Positions 17,301 through 25,867 of a DNA stretch of 64,000 nt are shown in pieces. Every line of letters begins with the position of its first letter. The first letter of the stretch is position 1. A model generated the notes under the pieces. The model had not been told where the DNA came from and searched no databases. It worked only from the letters and a program-made list of their open reading frames with translations. The translations under genes and the position numbers were made by a program. Source of the DNA: Sphingomonas sp. Leaf34 (GTDB lineage: Bacteria > Pseudomonadota > Alphaproteobacteria > Sphingomonadales > Sphingomonadaceae); contig NZ_LMLC01000003.1 in assembly GCF_001421805.1 (NCBI RefSeq), positions 186,236 through 250,235 of the forward strand, given 5' to 3'.

Positions 17301-18898
17301 TGACCAAAGCCACCCGCACTGTTGCCAACAAGTTTGTTGACGACATGACTGCCGGTATCAGCGAACTTGCCGACTTGTTCGGTGGCGCTATGGGTGAAGT
17401 GCTTAATGGCTTTAGTCAGGCCATTAAGAGCATTCAGGGCAACGCAAACGGCACCAGCGGTCTATCGCAGATGTTTACGTCGTTCAGCAGCAAGCTGGGC
17501 GAAGGGTTCAAGAACGGCAACGCTTCCATGCTCGACGTGGGCAAGGGTCTCAAGAACTTGGGCAATCCCCTGGGCGACTTGAAGAAGTCCTTTGATCCAG
17601 CAGCAGGCGGCGGCGCGCTCAAGGGCATTGGCACCGCTGTCGGTGGTGCGATGGCTGGCCTTCAAATTGGCGAGAAGATCGGCCAGCTTGGAAAAGCACT
17701 GGGCCTCAAGGGCAGCGAAACTGGCGCAAAAATCGGCGGCGCTATCGGCGGACTCACGGGCAACCCTTTGATTGCGGCAGCGGCATCCGCTGTGGGCGGT
17801 CTCATCAGCAGCATATTGTACAAGCCCAAGTACGGTACAGCTTCGATCACTGGTGGTTCAGCATCGAGCGTCAGCGTCACGGGCAACAAGTCGTCCATGA
17901 AGGACAATGCCAGCGGCGCAGCAGGTAGCGTACAAGCTGGACTTGCCGACATCGCGGCCAAGCTGGGTGGCGCAGTTGGTAGCTTCTCCGTTGCCATCGG
18001 CCAGTATGACGGCAAGTGGCGCGTTCGTGACGATGCCTACAGCGGCAAGCTCAAGTTCAAGGGCGCAGCACAGAACGGCCTCCACGACTTTGGCAAGGAT
18101 GGCGCAGAGGAAGCTATCGCATACGCGATCCAGAACGCAATCCAGGATGGCGCAATCACGGGCATCGCTGACTTTATCAGCAACGCACTCAAAGACGCGG
18201 GCGCGGAGTTCGCAGTGTCGTTGATGAACGCCGTAAAGAATATCAACAGCGAACTTGATGGTATGCTTGACCCAATGGGTGCTAGCGTTCGCGAGGTTAT
18301 CGACCCAGTCAACGAACTCATCACGCAGATGAAGAAGTATGGCGCGACCTCGACCGACGTTGCCAAGCTGGAGCAATACAAGACGGAGAAGATGAAGCAG
18401 TTGCTCAAGGAGCAGACGGCCAACTTCCGTTCCATCCTGGACGACCTAAACGGGTCTGCTGGTGGCTTCACAGCCCTAACTCAGCTTACGGCGGAAATGG
18501 ATCAGCTAAAAAAGTACCAGGGTGATCTAGCAGCGGGCAAGACGGTCGATCAAGGCGAGTATGGCTCGCTGATCGACAAGATCATGTCCAACGCTCAGTC
18601 GGTCTATGGCACCAACAGCACGGACTACCAGAACATCGTTGGACAAGTCCGCGATGTCACGACCAGCGCAATCACGGCTGTTACCAACGCCATCAACTCC
18701 GCAAGCGGTAACTCACTTGCCGACCCCACAAGCGCCATCACTGCGCAGACCGATACGCTGGCAAGCCTACAGGGCGTAGCCAATGACTACGCGGCTCAGC
18801 AAGTCGAGATCATGACCGAAATGCGCGACAGCATCCGTGACCTCAAGAGCGGTAACGGAGTGTACGCGTACAACGGTCGCTTGGCCGTGGCTTACTAA
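14393..18898 (+). CDS. Tail tape measure protein (TP901 family)
   Basis: This 1501-aa protein sets tail length. The GTG at 14393 is chosen for its GGAGG site at 8-nt spacing; a TTG at 14378 overlaps that site. The N-terminal 300-400 residues carry the TP901 core (FGGMPVDQAEAAYDIISAGA; TLTKGGINTSESVTGVRAIL; MADKTGGSTSKMAVLLGG). Hydrophobic segments lie at about 410-500. Coiled-coil and Ala/Lys-rich regions run from 650 to 900, and a Gly-rich hydrophobic stretch lies near 1075-1150. At about 1.5 angstrom per residue the tail would be roughly 220 nm long, that is, a siphovirus. Confidence 0.92.
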   Translation: MADATATIRIDVNTSGGEANVRRLNQELNGLTRSAASGRAANDNYNNSINRAAGGMGRAAGQGNLLSRSIDDIRQRAAGTNPILGTMADRLGGISTKAAAAGAAITVAVGAMVQATSAANKYADVLAKISTNVDTSKFNMKELSDGILAQSAAFGGMPVDQAEAAYDIISAGADSASQALDILSASNGLAVGGITKVGVAADGLTSILNSYAGKGLTAAAASDAMFISVRDGKTTIEKLSSEVGKVAPLAATMGVSFDEVAGALAVLTKGGINTSESVTGVRAILSAITKPSDEAKKAAKGLGLEFNVAALQAKGLRGVLQDMADKTGGSTSKMAVLLGGVEALVPALALTSNKGNEFATTMDHMATKAGATKAAVDKMLEGSPAAQWARVTASANAELVKLGSTASTFAAPAFKFLADNLSTIVTLIEVAVIPLSLRMVAIWGTAAVQAITTLAATAAMRFASMAAAQGVLAASTATLSAGFSGLLSMFGGPLGIAIGAAAYGIYTLASNSSSANAEIERLAAAAGNTASQASNTNVQSLQAARGVSTFGGQAGKAAEQLWNMAAAAKAAAVQTARLQLTKSLGTFREVNDLTDRGFGRAQARDQRTVTDPNASIGERASAIGSQVQRGWNKLWAPRQEVVVAARNRAMGDVRAAQAALAAAQGSKEESFLPKPVATDKPFADKPDSKKDKGADDAARRLKQETEFWQKLNDEVDAAKLFGIEQQKITKEQELHKLLARDLTAAEKQRVDTAVIDLANAKAVTDLKQSAFELTNKNLLLQQRAISLSDEEVAVQDALDSKKLAALNAGVNLQDAAYQAELKNYEAVVRTNVQQEKRNELLKQANDIAKRYSTTFASQTDMAQLEKERLAVVEAYAKGALKDALGQNVTKTIFDSIIAGFDAAAVEIRNRPLEVVANYTGDGSYAAQIGAINKENANYASAKAAVAASGLDAESQKRLSADVERAHALGMTKATRTVANKFVDDMTAGISELADLFGGAMGEVLNGFSQAIKSIQGNANGTSGLSQMFTSFSSKLGEGFKNGNASMLDVGKGLKNLGNPLGDLKKSFDPAAGGGALKGIGTAVGGAMAGLQIGEKIGQLGKALGLKGSETGAKIGGAIGGLTGNPLIAAAASAVGGLISSILYKPKYGTASITGGSASSVSVTGNKSSMKDNASGAAGSVQAGLADIAAKLGGAVGSFSVAIGQYDGKWRVRDDAYSGKLKFKGAAQNGLHDFGKDGAEEAIAYAIQNAIQDGAITGIADFISNALKDAGAEFAVSLMNAVKNINSELDGMLDPMGASVREVIDPVNELITQMKKYGATSTDVAKLEQYKTEKMKQLLKEQTANFRSILDDLNGSAGGFTALTQLTAEMDQLKKYQGDLAAGKTVDQGEYGSLIDKIMSNAQSVYGTNSTDYQNIVGQVRDVTTSAITAVTNAINSASGNSLADPTSAITAQTDTLASLQGVANDYAAQQVEIMTEMRDSIRDLKSGNGVYAYNGRLAVAY

Positions 18899-18906
18899 AG
18901 GGAGGC

Positions 18907-18913
18907 TTAAATA
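18907..18913 (+). promoter_or_regulatory. T4-like late promoter motif
   Basis: TTAAATAC has its last A 6 nt before the ATG at 18919. A GGGAGG stretch lies upstream of the motif, too far for normal initiation if transcripts begin at the motif but usable on read-through mRNA. Confidence 0.6.
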
Positions 18914-18918
18914 CAAAC

Positions 18919-19272
18919 ATGCCAACTCAATTTGACACCGACCACGCCGCTTTCGTTAGGCAGGAGTATCGACGCGCCACTGTGGTAGCCACCGCAGTGA
19001 AAGCGCGCAATGCTACTGCCCGCGAAGTCACACTGGATACCAACTTGGATCAGGCAAATGCTACACGTATCGCCAACAACATCCTTACTGACAACGTGAA
19101 GCCTCGCGCCTTCGAAGTCGAGTTTGAGGGAACCCTACCCGCAAACGCGATTCAGGGTGGCCCCCCAGCTTTCATTCTCAACAGCCGCCGCCTCGCCAAT
19201 TACACGGTTAAAGCCTTCTCGATCGTTGAGGATTACGAGAAGAACACAACGACCATCCAGGTGCGCGGCTAA
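18919..19272 (+). CDS. Distal tail protein of unknown family
   Basis: This 117-aa protein follows the tape measure gene. The helical N-terminus (FVRQEYRRATVVATAVKARN) is followed by a beta-rich remainder ending in IVEDYEKNTTTIQVRG. It overlaps the next gene by one base. The place after the tape measure is usual for small distal-tail components, but I do not recognise the fold. The leaderless promoter geometry supports the start. Confidence 0.6.
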   Translation: MPTQFDTDHAAFVRQEYRRATVVATAVKARNATAREVTLDTNLDQANATRIANNILTDNVKPRAFEVEFEGTLPANAIQGGPPAFILNSRRLANYTVKAFSIVEDYEKNTTTIQVRG

Positions 19273-20027
19273 TGGCAACCGTCCTATGCGCCCCGCAGAG
19301 CTTCAGCGTGAACGCCTCAAGCGAGCAGGCTACTGCTCCCGCATCCAACGCCCTTACGCCCTTCCCAGGGGTTGTATGGCGCTCCAACGGGCTTTCGACG
19401 GTGTACGTAACACTAGCAACGTCGGGCGCACCGATCGACCTTATCGCTCTTGCGGGATCAAATCTCCGCAGCACGGATACCGTGCGCGTTCGCGGTAGCA
19501 GCGCAGCGGCAATGACCAGCCCGGTATTCGATGTAACGGTTTCCGCTTGGTCGGGCACGGCTCCCAATCGGGGTGCGACAACACTGATCCAGCTTGCCAG
19601 CGCGGTTACGCCCGCATTCGTCCGCATCGATATTACGAGCACTGGCAATCCTGTCGGATATGTCGAGGTTCAGCGGCTTGTCGTGGGCAAGAAAGTGGTT
19701 TGCGATGGCGTGGATATTGGCTGCGAGCATGGCTTGGAGGATCAATCGCAGTCTGAGGATATCTTGGGCTCGACGGTCTTTGACGAGTTCCGAGTGCGGG
19801 ATAGTTGGAAAGCAACTATCAGCAACGTAAAGGAAACTGATTACTGGACTATTTGGGTTCCGTTCCTCCGTGGAATTGGCAAGACGCGCGACTTTCTGTT
19901 CGTGCCCGAAACAGACCCGGCATTTCTCCAAAACCAAGCGATCATGGGGCGGATAACGTCAAACGCCAAGGGTAGCTATCGGAGTAGTGACCTGCTGCTA
20001 GTGGACTTGAACATCCTCCAAGTGTGA
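19272..20027 (+). CDS. Distal tail / baseplate-hub protein
   Basis: This 251-aa protein has a beta-sandwich-like N-terminal half (about 20-140) with the VYVTLATSGAPIDLIALAGSNLRS pattern common in carbohydrate-binding or discoidin-like folds. A second half ends in tail-typical IMGRITSNAKGSYRSSDLLLVDLNILQV. It lies between a small tail gene and the large tip protein, where Dit-type hub proteins are found. Assignment as a hub or Dit-like protein is by position only. Confidence 0.55.
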   Translation: MATVLCAPQSFSVNASSEQATAPASNALTPFPGVVWRSNGLSTVYVTLATSGAPIDLIALAGSNLRSTDTVRVRGSSAAAMTSPVFDVTVSAWSGTAPNRGATTLIQLASAVTPAFVRIDITSTGNPVGYVEVQRLVVGKKVVCDGVDIGCEHGLEDQSQSEDILGSTVFDEFRVRDSWKATISNVKETDYWTIWVPFLRGIGKTRDFLFVPETDPAFLQNQAIMGRITSNAKGSYRSSDLLLVDLNILQV

Positions 20028-20048
20028 TAAGTCCGACTCCTCCAACGT

Positions 20049-20055
20049 GTAAATA
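20049..20055 (+). promoter_or_regulatory. T4-like late promoter motif before tail-tip gene
   Basis: GTAAATACAC has its last A 6 nt before the ATG at 20061, a leaderless geometry with no ribosome site between. Confidence 0.65.
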
Positions 20056-20060
20056 CACGC

Positions 20061-23000
20061 ATGAGGACCATTCTACTTGAAGTCTCGCCGCTACTGAACG
20101 GCGTTCCCACTGCTGTTCGCCTTTGCGGTACCGCATCGGGATCGGCCACCACACAGCTTAACGGCGTCCCGTGGCTCCCCTGTATCACAAAGCGTCACAC
20201 GCGAAGCCGTAACTTCGGTCGAGACGGCGTTCTAAGCCCCATCGACACCAGTTGGGGCAGCGTGGAGTTCTGGTTGAACAAGGACTTTGGCAACGAGACT
20301 TGGGGTGGATACGAATGGAGCGGCGCGGCTGCTCGCATTTTCGTTGGTGAAGAAGGTCAGCCTTTTGCCAGCTATACCCAGCAGTTTGAAGGCAACGTCA
20401 GTAGCCTAGACCGCACTGGTAACAAAGCGACTATCGCGCTCCTCGGTCCCGAGAGCAGCCTAACGGTACCTCTCCTGAACCTGACTTATGGCGGCACTGG
20501 TGGTGCCGACGGCATGGTTTCCATGAAGGGCACGCTCAAGCCCCGCGCCTTTGGTACCTGCGAAACCGTCGCCCCCGTACTCGTTGATGGCGCGAAGTAC
20601 ATTTATCAAGTTCACGGCTACGGTCCCGTTTCAGCCATTCCTTACGTTTACGAGTTCGCGCAGGCATTCGACTCTGCCAAGTTCAAGGGCGACGTTGCCA
20701 GCTATGACACACTCGCGGCCCTAACCCTCCTACCAGCGGAGTATGCTACCTGCCTGGCGCAAGGCATGTTTCGTATCGGCGGCGCTCCTCGCGAAAAAAT
20801 CAGCGCCGATGTTGTCGTTGGCAATACCGACGTGGCGACCATCGCACGCGTCATGCTGGGCGTTGCGGGTATTCAACCGGCCAATATTGGCAACCTGTCC
20901 ATCTTCTCCGGTACCAACTGGAGCCTCTACCTCACCGATCAAGCGGAGGTGTTGGACACTGTTCGCAACATGGTGTTCCAGGCCGGTGGCTACATCTACG
21001 CAGACGGCACAGGCATTTGGCAGGTAGGCGATTATTATGCGCCACAAACTGCGATCGTCCTGAACGACGATCGCAGCACGTTCCCGCTTGTACGCAGCAT
21101 CAAAGAACTCAACGCCAATGGACCCGTTTACAAGGCGAGCGTTGGATACCGCCGCTGCTGGAACGTCCATAGCGAAGGCGAAGTCAGTCCCGCACTTGCT
21201 CAGATCAGCGATGCGCAGATTGCCGCCGCTGCGCAAACCGCTGCCGCCTTGGAACTGGCGCAGCAGGTACGCGACGACAGCAAGGTCGCCAAGGATCGTC
21301 TAGACGCAATTGTTAACGATGGTATCTTGGATCGATCTGAAAAGGTCCAGCTAGTTCAGACCTTTTCTGCCGAAAGCGCGCAGCAAACGGGTCTCCAGAA
21401 CCAGAGCACCAATGTGGACGTGCGGTTTGAACGCGCCATCCTCTCGGACGCGTTCGCCAATCTCAGAAGCTACCTGGAGGGCCTGGCACCCAGCTACACC
21501 AATACCACCCTTGATACGCCGATTGATCGCGCCGCCTTCGATGCTCGCTGGCGGGATTACTGGCTGGCCAAGCAAAACCTGCTCAACGCATTGGCTGGTC
21601 GCTCGGGCTTTACGGCGACCTGGGACGGGACAACAGGACCCAATAAGCCACAGGATAACGCAACCGTTGGCGCCCCTGTTGGTACGAACGTGGGCGGTCG
21701 CCCTGTCGTCCAATTGCTGTCCGACACTGACCAAGCCAAAGCTGACGCCGCCAAGGCCGCACTTGATGCCGCAAACGCCAAGACCGCAGCCGATCAGGCT
21801 GCTGCTGACACCGTAGCTGCCAAGCTTCGCCTCACGGCCATCGAAGCAGACGGCATTCTCGATCGCAGCGAGAAGGCAGATGTGGTTTTGCGGTTTGCCA
21901 ACGCGACCGCCGAGCGGATGGGATTGCTAAACAAGGGTGCGGAGTTCAGCCTGTCCGTTGAACGGACGGCATACAGTGATGCCTACGACGCCCTGGTCTC
22001 GTACCTCAACGCCCTGAACCCTGCGTATAACGACAGCACGCAGGACACGCCCATCGACCGTGCGGCGTTCAACGCCGTCTGGACCCGCTACTTTACGAGC
22101 CGCCAAGACCTCCTCAACGCCATTTACACCAAGACGCGCACGGCTGCGGAGGCCGCACAGGCAAACTCCGACAAGGCGGCGGCGGATGCGGCAGCGGCGA
22201 AGCTGGCAGCAGATGCCGCCAAGGTAGCAGCAGACGCAGCCAAGGCCGCTGCCGATGCCACAACGGCCAATTTTACCGCAGCCCGCCTAACCCAGCTCCT
22301 TCAGAAGCCTATCGACGACATCGCCAAGGTCACGCTGGATTATGGCGCGCAAAGCCTCACGACTAGCAAAGACCTGTTCGACCGCAACGAGCGATCTGTT
22401 CGCAATCTCGAAACCCTGATCCTCAACGAAGACGGCACAATCCGCATTGAGAAAATCAGTGAACTTAGTGCCCGCATCGCGGCTGGCGTGGCCGGTGAGG
22501 CAACCATCCGTGATGCCCAGATCAAGGACGTGAAGCGGCTCTATCAGGCTGGCGACGCCATCGTTGCCGCAGATATCTCGACGCTGGGTGGCAGGATCAC
22601 AAAGGAAGTTGGCGACGTGAAGACCGCCTACGAGGGCGCAATCCGGGATACTCGTCAGGCGGTCATTGATGGCGACTATGCGCAGGCACTTCGCGCAGAC
22701 GCACTGTCTGCTTCCATCACGGGTTTGGTTCAGCCCGGCGGCAACATCTATAATCTGGAAGCAGCAGTTCAGCGCATCGACAAAGCGGAAGTCGATAACA
22801 ACGGGGCACGCGCACAGGAAACACTCAACCTCAAAGCGCGATTGGATAACGTAAACGGCGCGTCTCTTGAGCAGTCGTTTACTACCTACGCCAACAAGGT
22901 AGACGGCATCGGTGCCCAGTATGTTTTGAAGGTACAGAGCGAAGCCAACGGCGTCGTTGCGGTCGCCGGTATGGGGCTGGCTTCTAGCAACGGCAAATCC

Positions 23001-23459
23001 GCCGTCGTGTTCAACGCGGATGCTTTTCAAATCAATGTACCGGGCGCTGGAACGATGCCGGTCTTCCAGGCCGATGCTCAGGGCGTCTACATGCCCAACG
23101 TCCGTGCCGATAACATCAAAGCCGGTGCCATCGACTTCGAGTTCATTAACAAGCAGTCACTCCTAGATCCCGCTGGCGGATATCAGGCATTGCCCGGCGG
23201 AATGTACATGATGTGGGGTCGGTATCGTCAGACCATCCGAAACGAAGCGGTGTTCTACGTCAGCTTTCCAATCGCCTTCCCGTCGATTTGTTTGAGCTTC
23301 CAGGCGACCCCGTACCTAAACACGTTCAACAACGAACGGGACTTGTGGATTCAGATCATCGGTCAGCCCAGCCAGTACGGTGCCTCTGTCGCAACACAGG
23401 CCGCGCGTCGGGACGACCAGTACCTGGACGGCTTCGACTGGTTCGCGATTGGAAGATAA
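20061..23459 (+). CDS. Large tail-tip / central fibre protein
   Basis: This 1132-aa protein has a hub-like N-terminal part (about 1-390). Two copies of a helical module follow (about 413-520 and 592-690); each begins DGILDRSEK and ends DTPIDRAAF...LLNA. An Ala/Asp-rich coiled coil (about 695-740), more helical repeats and a C-terminal gp53-like knob follow (LPGGMYMMWGRYRQT...VSFPIAFPSICLSFQATPYL, about 1035-1132). The layout is that of lambda J-like and related host-specificity proteins. It probably trimerises at the tail tip and contacts the host surface. Confidence 0.75.
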   Translation: MRTILLEVSPLLNGVPTAVRLCGTASGSATTQLNGVPWLPCITKRHTRSRNFGRDGVLSPIDTSWGSVEFWLNKDFGNETWGGYEWSGAAARIFVGEEGQPFASYTQQFEGNVSSLDRTGNKATIALLGPESSLTVPLLNLTYGGTGGADGMVSMKGTLKPRAFGTCETVAPVLVDGAKYIYQVHGYGPVSAIPYVYEFAQAFDSAKFKGDVASYDTLAALTLLPAEYATCLAQGMFRIGGAPREKISADVVVGNTDVATIARVMLGVAGIQPANIGNLSIFSGTNWSLYLTDQAEVLDTVRNMVFQAGGYIYADGTGIWQVGDYYAPQTAIVLNDDRSTFPLVRSIKELNANGPVYKASVGYRRCWNVHSEGEVSPALAQISDAQIAAAAQTAAALELAQQVRDDSKVAKDRLDAIVNDGILDRSEKVQLVQTFSAESAQQTGLQNQSTNVDVRFERAILSDAFANLRSYLEGLAPSYTNTTLDTPIDRAAFDARWRDYWLAKQNLLNALAGRSGFTATWDGTTGPNKPQDNATVGAPVGTNVGGRPVVQLLSDTDQAKADAAKAALDAANAKTAADQAAADTVAAKLRLTAIEADGILDRSEKADVVLRFANATAERMGLLNKGAEFSLSVERTAYSDAYDALVSYLNALNPAYNDSTQDTPIDRAAFNAVWTRYFTSRQDLLNAIYTKTRTAAEAAQANSDKAAADAAAAKLAADAAKVAADAAKAAADATTANFTAARLTQLLQKPIDDIAKVTLDYGAQSLTTSKDLFDRNERSVRNLETLILNEDGTIRIEKISELSARIAAGVAGEATIRDAQIKDVKRLYQAGDAIVAADISTLGGRITKEVGDVKTAYEGAIRDTRQAVIDGDYAQALRADALSASITGLVQPGGNIYNLEAAVQRIDKAEVDNNGARAQETLNLKARLDNVNGASLEQSFTTYANKVDGIGAQYVLKVQSEANGVVAVAGMGLASSNGKSAVVFNADAFQINVPGAGTMPVFQADAQGVYMPNVRADNIKAGAIDFEFINKQSLLDPAGGYQALPGGMYMMWGRYRQTIRNEAVFYVSFPIAFPSICLSFQATPYLNTFNNERDLWIQIIGQPSQYGASVATQAARRDDQYLDGFDWFAIGR

Positions 23460-23468
23460 CGTGTCCGC

Positions 23469-23475
23469 TTAAATA
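23469..23475 (+). promoter_or_regulatory. T4-like late promoter motif before tailspike 1
   Basis: TTAAATAGT has its last A 5 nt before the ATG at 23480. Confidence 0.62.
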
Positions 23476-23479
23476 GTGG

Positions 23480-24994
23480 ATGGCGATATTCGAAACAGCA
23501 GGAACGATCAACGTAACTACCGGCTCAACGGCAGTCACGGGCAATAACACAAACTGGATTCCATCTTACGATGGAGTGGCACTTGTCATCGCGGGCGGCT
23601 TCTATCCCGTAGCGTCGATCAATAGCCCAACTAGCATCACGCTCCTGGAGCCCTACAACGGCCCCACTGCCAATGCGCGCAGCTACGTCGTTGCGCCGAT
23701 CGCAGCAAACAACCTGGATTTGACCAAGCAGACCCTCAGCGTGTTGAAGGTCGCCAGCGATCTAACGCGCATCGGTGTTGGACCGGCTGGCCCCGCTGGT
23801 CCCGCTGGCCCCAAGGGTGGCGACGGAAACAGCGAGAATGTCGTCCAGGCCATCGAGGGTGCGCCGAGTAAAAACAAGCCGTCCGTTCAGGATGAGGTCG
23901 CGATGATCGATAGCGAGGACAACAGCAAGTTGAAGCGCGTCCGCTTTGACACGCTCCGCAGCACGCTCGCAAAACCAAACACCATCACCAGCCTGTTCGT
24001 CTATTACGGCTACCCGATTGCGCTCAACGGCTTGTACAACGTCGATGCCGTTATCGCAGCCATCAGCAAGTACGATATCTGGGTTTGCGGAGACACCTAT
24101 CAGCATCCCACGCAGGAGGTGTATGCCTCAACCGTCCAGATCATCAAGGGAGTGCGAGCCAAGGGAACGAAGGTTTACGGCTATGTGCCAATGGGCTTTA
24201 GCCAAACCATCGCGCAAAAGATTGAGGGCATCGACCAGTGGCATGACATTGGCGTCGATGGCATCTTTCTCGATGAGTACGGTTTCGACTATCAGGTAAC
24301 TCGTGCGCAGCAGATTGTTATCGTGGACTACGCGCACTCGCGGGGACTGCCCATCTGCGCCAACGCCTTCATCTTCGAGGATGCCGTCTGCGACAATATC
24401 AACGAACTCGTATGGCCCAGCAACGACTTCCGATACCAGAACTTTGCCAATATGAACCCCAACAATCTGCCTTCGCCTCATAAGCCCGGTGACAGCTATC
24501 TGATTGAGAACTTCGTTTACAACTACCTCGGCCCTGCGAACAAGTTCGATGTCCAGGAGCGCAACCATTTGATCGCGCTTCGAAACAAGAAGCTGAAAAG
24601 TCCTATGTTGATTTGGGGACTGGCCGTGTTTCCCGAGCGCACCGACGCCTACGGCACCATCGACTTTAGCAAGATGGGTTCACTACCCTACTCCGATGTG
24701 CCCGACTACATTGCGGCCAATGCCTTCATGTTCGATCTGGATGCCGTTGGCGCGGGCGCATACACGTTTGGCGCGGGCAGTAAGCCAGTTGAGATGTTCT
24801 TTCCTGGACTGCCACCGGAAGTGAACACGGCGGAGATGGCGCAAAATCCCGTGTTCTCAAACCTTGTCACAGCAGTGGCGTATCGGGACTTGTCGCGGGA
24901 CTACCGACTGACAATCACCAACAGCGACACCAAGCAAGCCGTGACGATCAGCAGCGCGTCTTCCAAGCTGTTGAAAAGTACGTCCAACGGGTGA
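23480..24994 (+). CDS. Tailspike/fibre with glycosidase-like TIM-barrel domain (paralogue 1)
   Basis: This 504-aa protein has a beta-rich attachment domain (1-95) and a short collagen-like stretch GPAGPAGPAGPKGG (about 100-113). An enzyme-like domain follows (about 173-430): YYGYPIALNGLYNVDAVI, then [12 protein letters not shown], then [13 protein letters not shown] with acidic residues placed like the catalytic Asp/Glu of spherulin-4 or GH114/GH135-type glycosidases. A small beta domain closes the protein. It probably degrades or binds surface polysaccharide. Its enzyme domain is closely similar to that of the protein encoded at 33627. The enzyme-family name is pattern-based. Confidence 0.7.
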   Translation: MAIFETAGTINVTTGSTAVTGNNTNWIPSYDGVALVIAGGFYPVASINSPTSITLLEPYNGPTANARSYVVAPIAANNLDLTKQTLSVLKVASDLTRIGVGPAGPAGPAGPKGGDGNSENVVQAIEGAPSKNKPSVQDEVAMIDSEDNSKLKRVRFDTLRSTLAKPNTITSLFVYYGYPIALNGLYNVDAVIAAISKYDIWVCGDTYQHPTQEVYASTVQIIKGVRAKGTKVYGYVPMGFSQTIAQKIEGIDQWHDIGVDGIFLDEYGFDYQVTRAQQIVIVDYAHSRGLPICANAFIFEDAVCDNINELVWPSNDFRYQNFANMNPNNLPSPHKPGDSYLIENFVYNYLGPANKFDVQERNHLIALRNKKLKSPMLIWGLAVFPERTDAYGTIDFSKMGSLPYSDVPDYIAANAFMFDLDAVGAGAYTFGAGSKPVEMFFPGLPPEVNTAEMAQNPVFSNLVTAVAYRDLSRDYRLTITNSDTKQAVTISSASSKLLKSTSNG

Positions 24995-25009
24995 GCGGGC
25001 GGTCTGACG

Positions 25010-25016
25010 TTAAATA
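25010..25016 (+). promoter_or_regulatory. T4-like late promoter motif before lysis-type cassette
   Basis: TTAAATAGT is followed by a leader of about 40 nt in which CCTC (25040) pairs with GAGG (25048), hiding the GGAGG ribosome site of the first gene. Confidence 0.55.
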
Positions 25017-25059
25017 GTAGCGAACGCCACTCTTGGGGGCCTCTCTGGAGGACGATCGC

Positions 25060-25167
25060 ATGAAATTAACTGGACTCAAAAAGCTACTCAAGTCGGAACT
25101 GGTTCGCAGCATCGCTCGCGAAGTCGTAACCGTCGTCGTACTCAAGAAGTCGACCACGCGTAAGTGA
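25060..25167 (+). CDS. Basic amphipathic 35-aa peptide
   Basis: This peptide opens a four-gene overlapping operon. It has GGAGG 8 nt before ATG and runs MKLTGLKKLLKSEL to a C-terminus KKSTTRK, with a Val-rich centre (VVTVVVL). It could form one amphipathic or short membrane helix. The stop overlaps the next GTG start by 4 bp. A role in lysis or as a membrane-active peptide is inferred from context only. Confidence 0.6.
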   Translation: MKLTGLKKLLKSELVRSIAREVVTVVVLKKSTTRK

Positions 25168-25409
25168 GCGAGCGTCAGACCCTCGTTGCGTTTGCGGTGC
25201 TGGTCGCCGCGATCTGCTACCTCGCGACGATCGCCGCCGTATTGGCCTTCTACGGGAAATATGCGGAAGCGTTGGGCTTTGGCGGCCTCACAACCGGCCT
25301 CGTCGGCGTCCTGGGCACGTTTAAGCCCCGCACGACCGAGCCGGATCAACCTCAGCCGGTAAAGGTGGCAAATGGCCCCCAGGACCCCGTACCCGTGGAG
25401 GGCGCGTGA
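25164..25409 (+). CDS. Holin-like two-TM membrane protein
   Basis: This 81-aa protein starts with GTG overlapping the upstream stop. It has two hydrophobic segments (about 7-29 and 37-53) with a short polar turn, and a hydrophilic Pro-rich C-terminal tail. Size and topology fit a class II holin, which would permeabilise the inner membrane at lysis. No sequence motif proves this. The endolysin is not adjacent; the only lysozyme is on the opposite strand at 30.7 kb. The stop overlaps the next ATG. Confidence 0.55.
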   Translation: MSERQTLVAFAVLVAAICYLATIAAVLAFYGKYAEALGFGGLTTGLVGVLGTFKPRTTEPDQPQPVKVANGPQDPVPVEGA

Positions 25410-25867
25410 TGAGCGGCAATAACCAGAACAACGACAAGCCGGTCACGCTCAGCGAAATCATTCAGATGATGGCGGTGATGAACCCGACACCCGCGCCCGT
25501 CGCTGTCGTCGCTCCTGCGGTAGATCGAGACGGTGACGCTGGGGTCACAAAGCTAATCGTCGGAGGTATCGTCGTATTGATCGGCGTCATCATGCTTGGC
25601 GTGTTTGGCTGGGTCGGATCGAGCGTCAACGGCCTCAACACGACGGTGACGAAGATGAGCGCCAACGTGGACCAGCTTCAAAAAAGCATTGCAGACCTCC
25701 AGCAGACGCAAGGAACGGCCACGCAGCAGCTTTCCGACATCAGGACCCAGAATGCCCGCCAGGATGCCCGTGCGGACGCCGTTGAAGCCGATCTAAAGCG
25801 CATGAAAGAACGCATCCGCATGGCGGAAGGTCAAAGGCCTCTGACCGGTGATACCGGCGATCTATGA
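25406..25867 (+). CDS. Single-TM coiled-coil protein, inner-membrane spanin candidate
   Basis: This 153-aa protein has a cytoplasmic Pro/Ala-rich N-terminus (1-45) and one strong TM helix (about 49-71, LIVGGIVVLIGVIMLGVFGW). A long coiled coil follows (about 75-140: LNTTVTKMSANVDQLQKSIADL). This N-in, C-out layout with a periplasmic coiled coil is that of i-spanins. A partner lipoprotein is not apparent nearby, so a general structural role is also possible. Confidence 0.5.
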   Translation: MMSGNNQNNDKPVTLSEIIQMMAVMNPTPAPVAVVAPAVDRDGDAGVTKLIVGGIVVLIGVIMLGVFGWVGSSVNGLNTTVTKMSANVDQLQKSIADLQQTQGTATQQLSDIRTQNARQDARADAVEADLKRMKERIRMAEGQRPLTGDTGDL

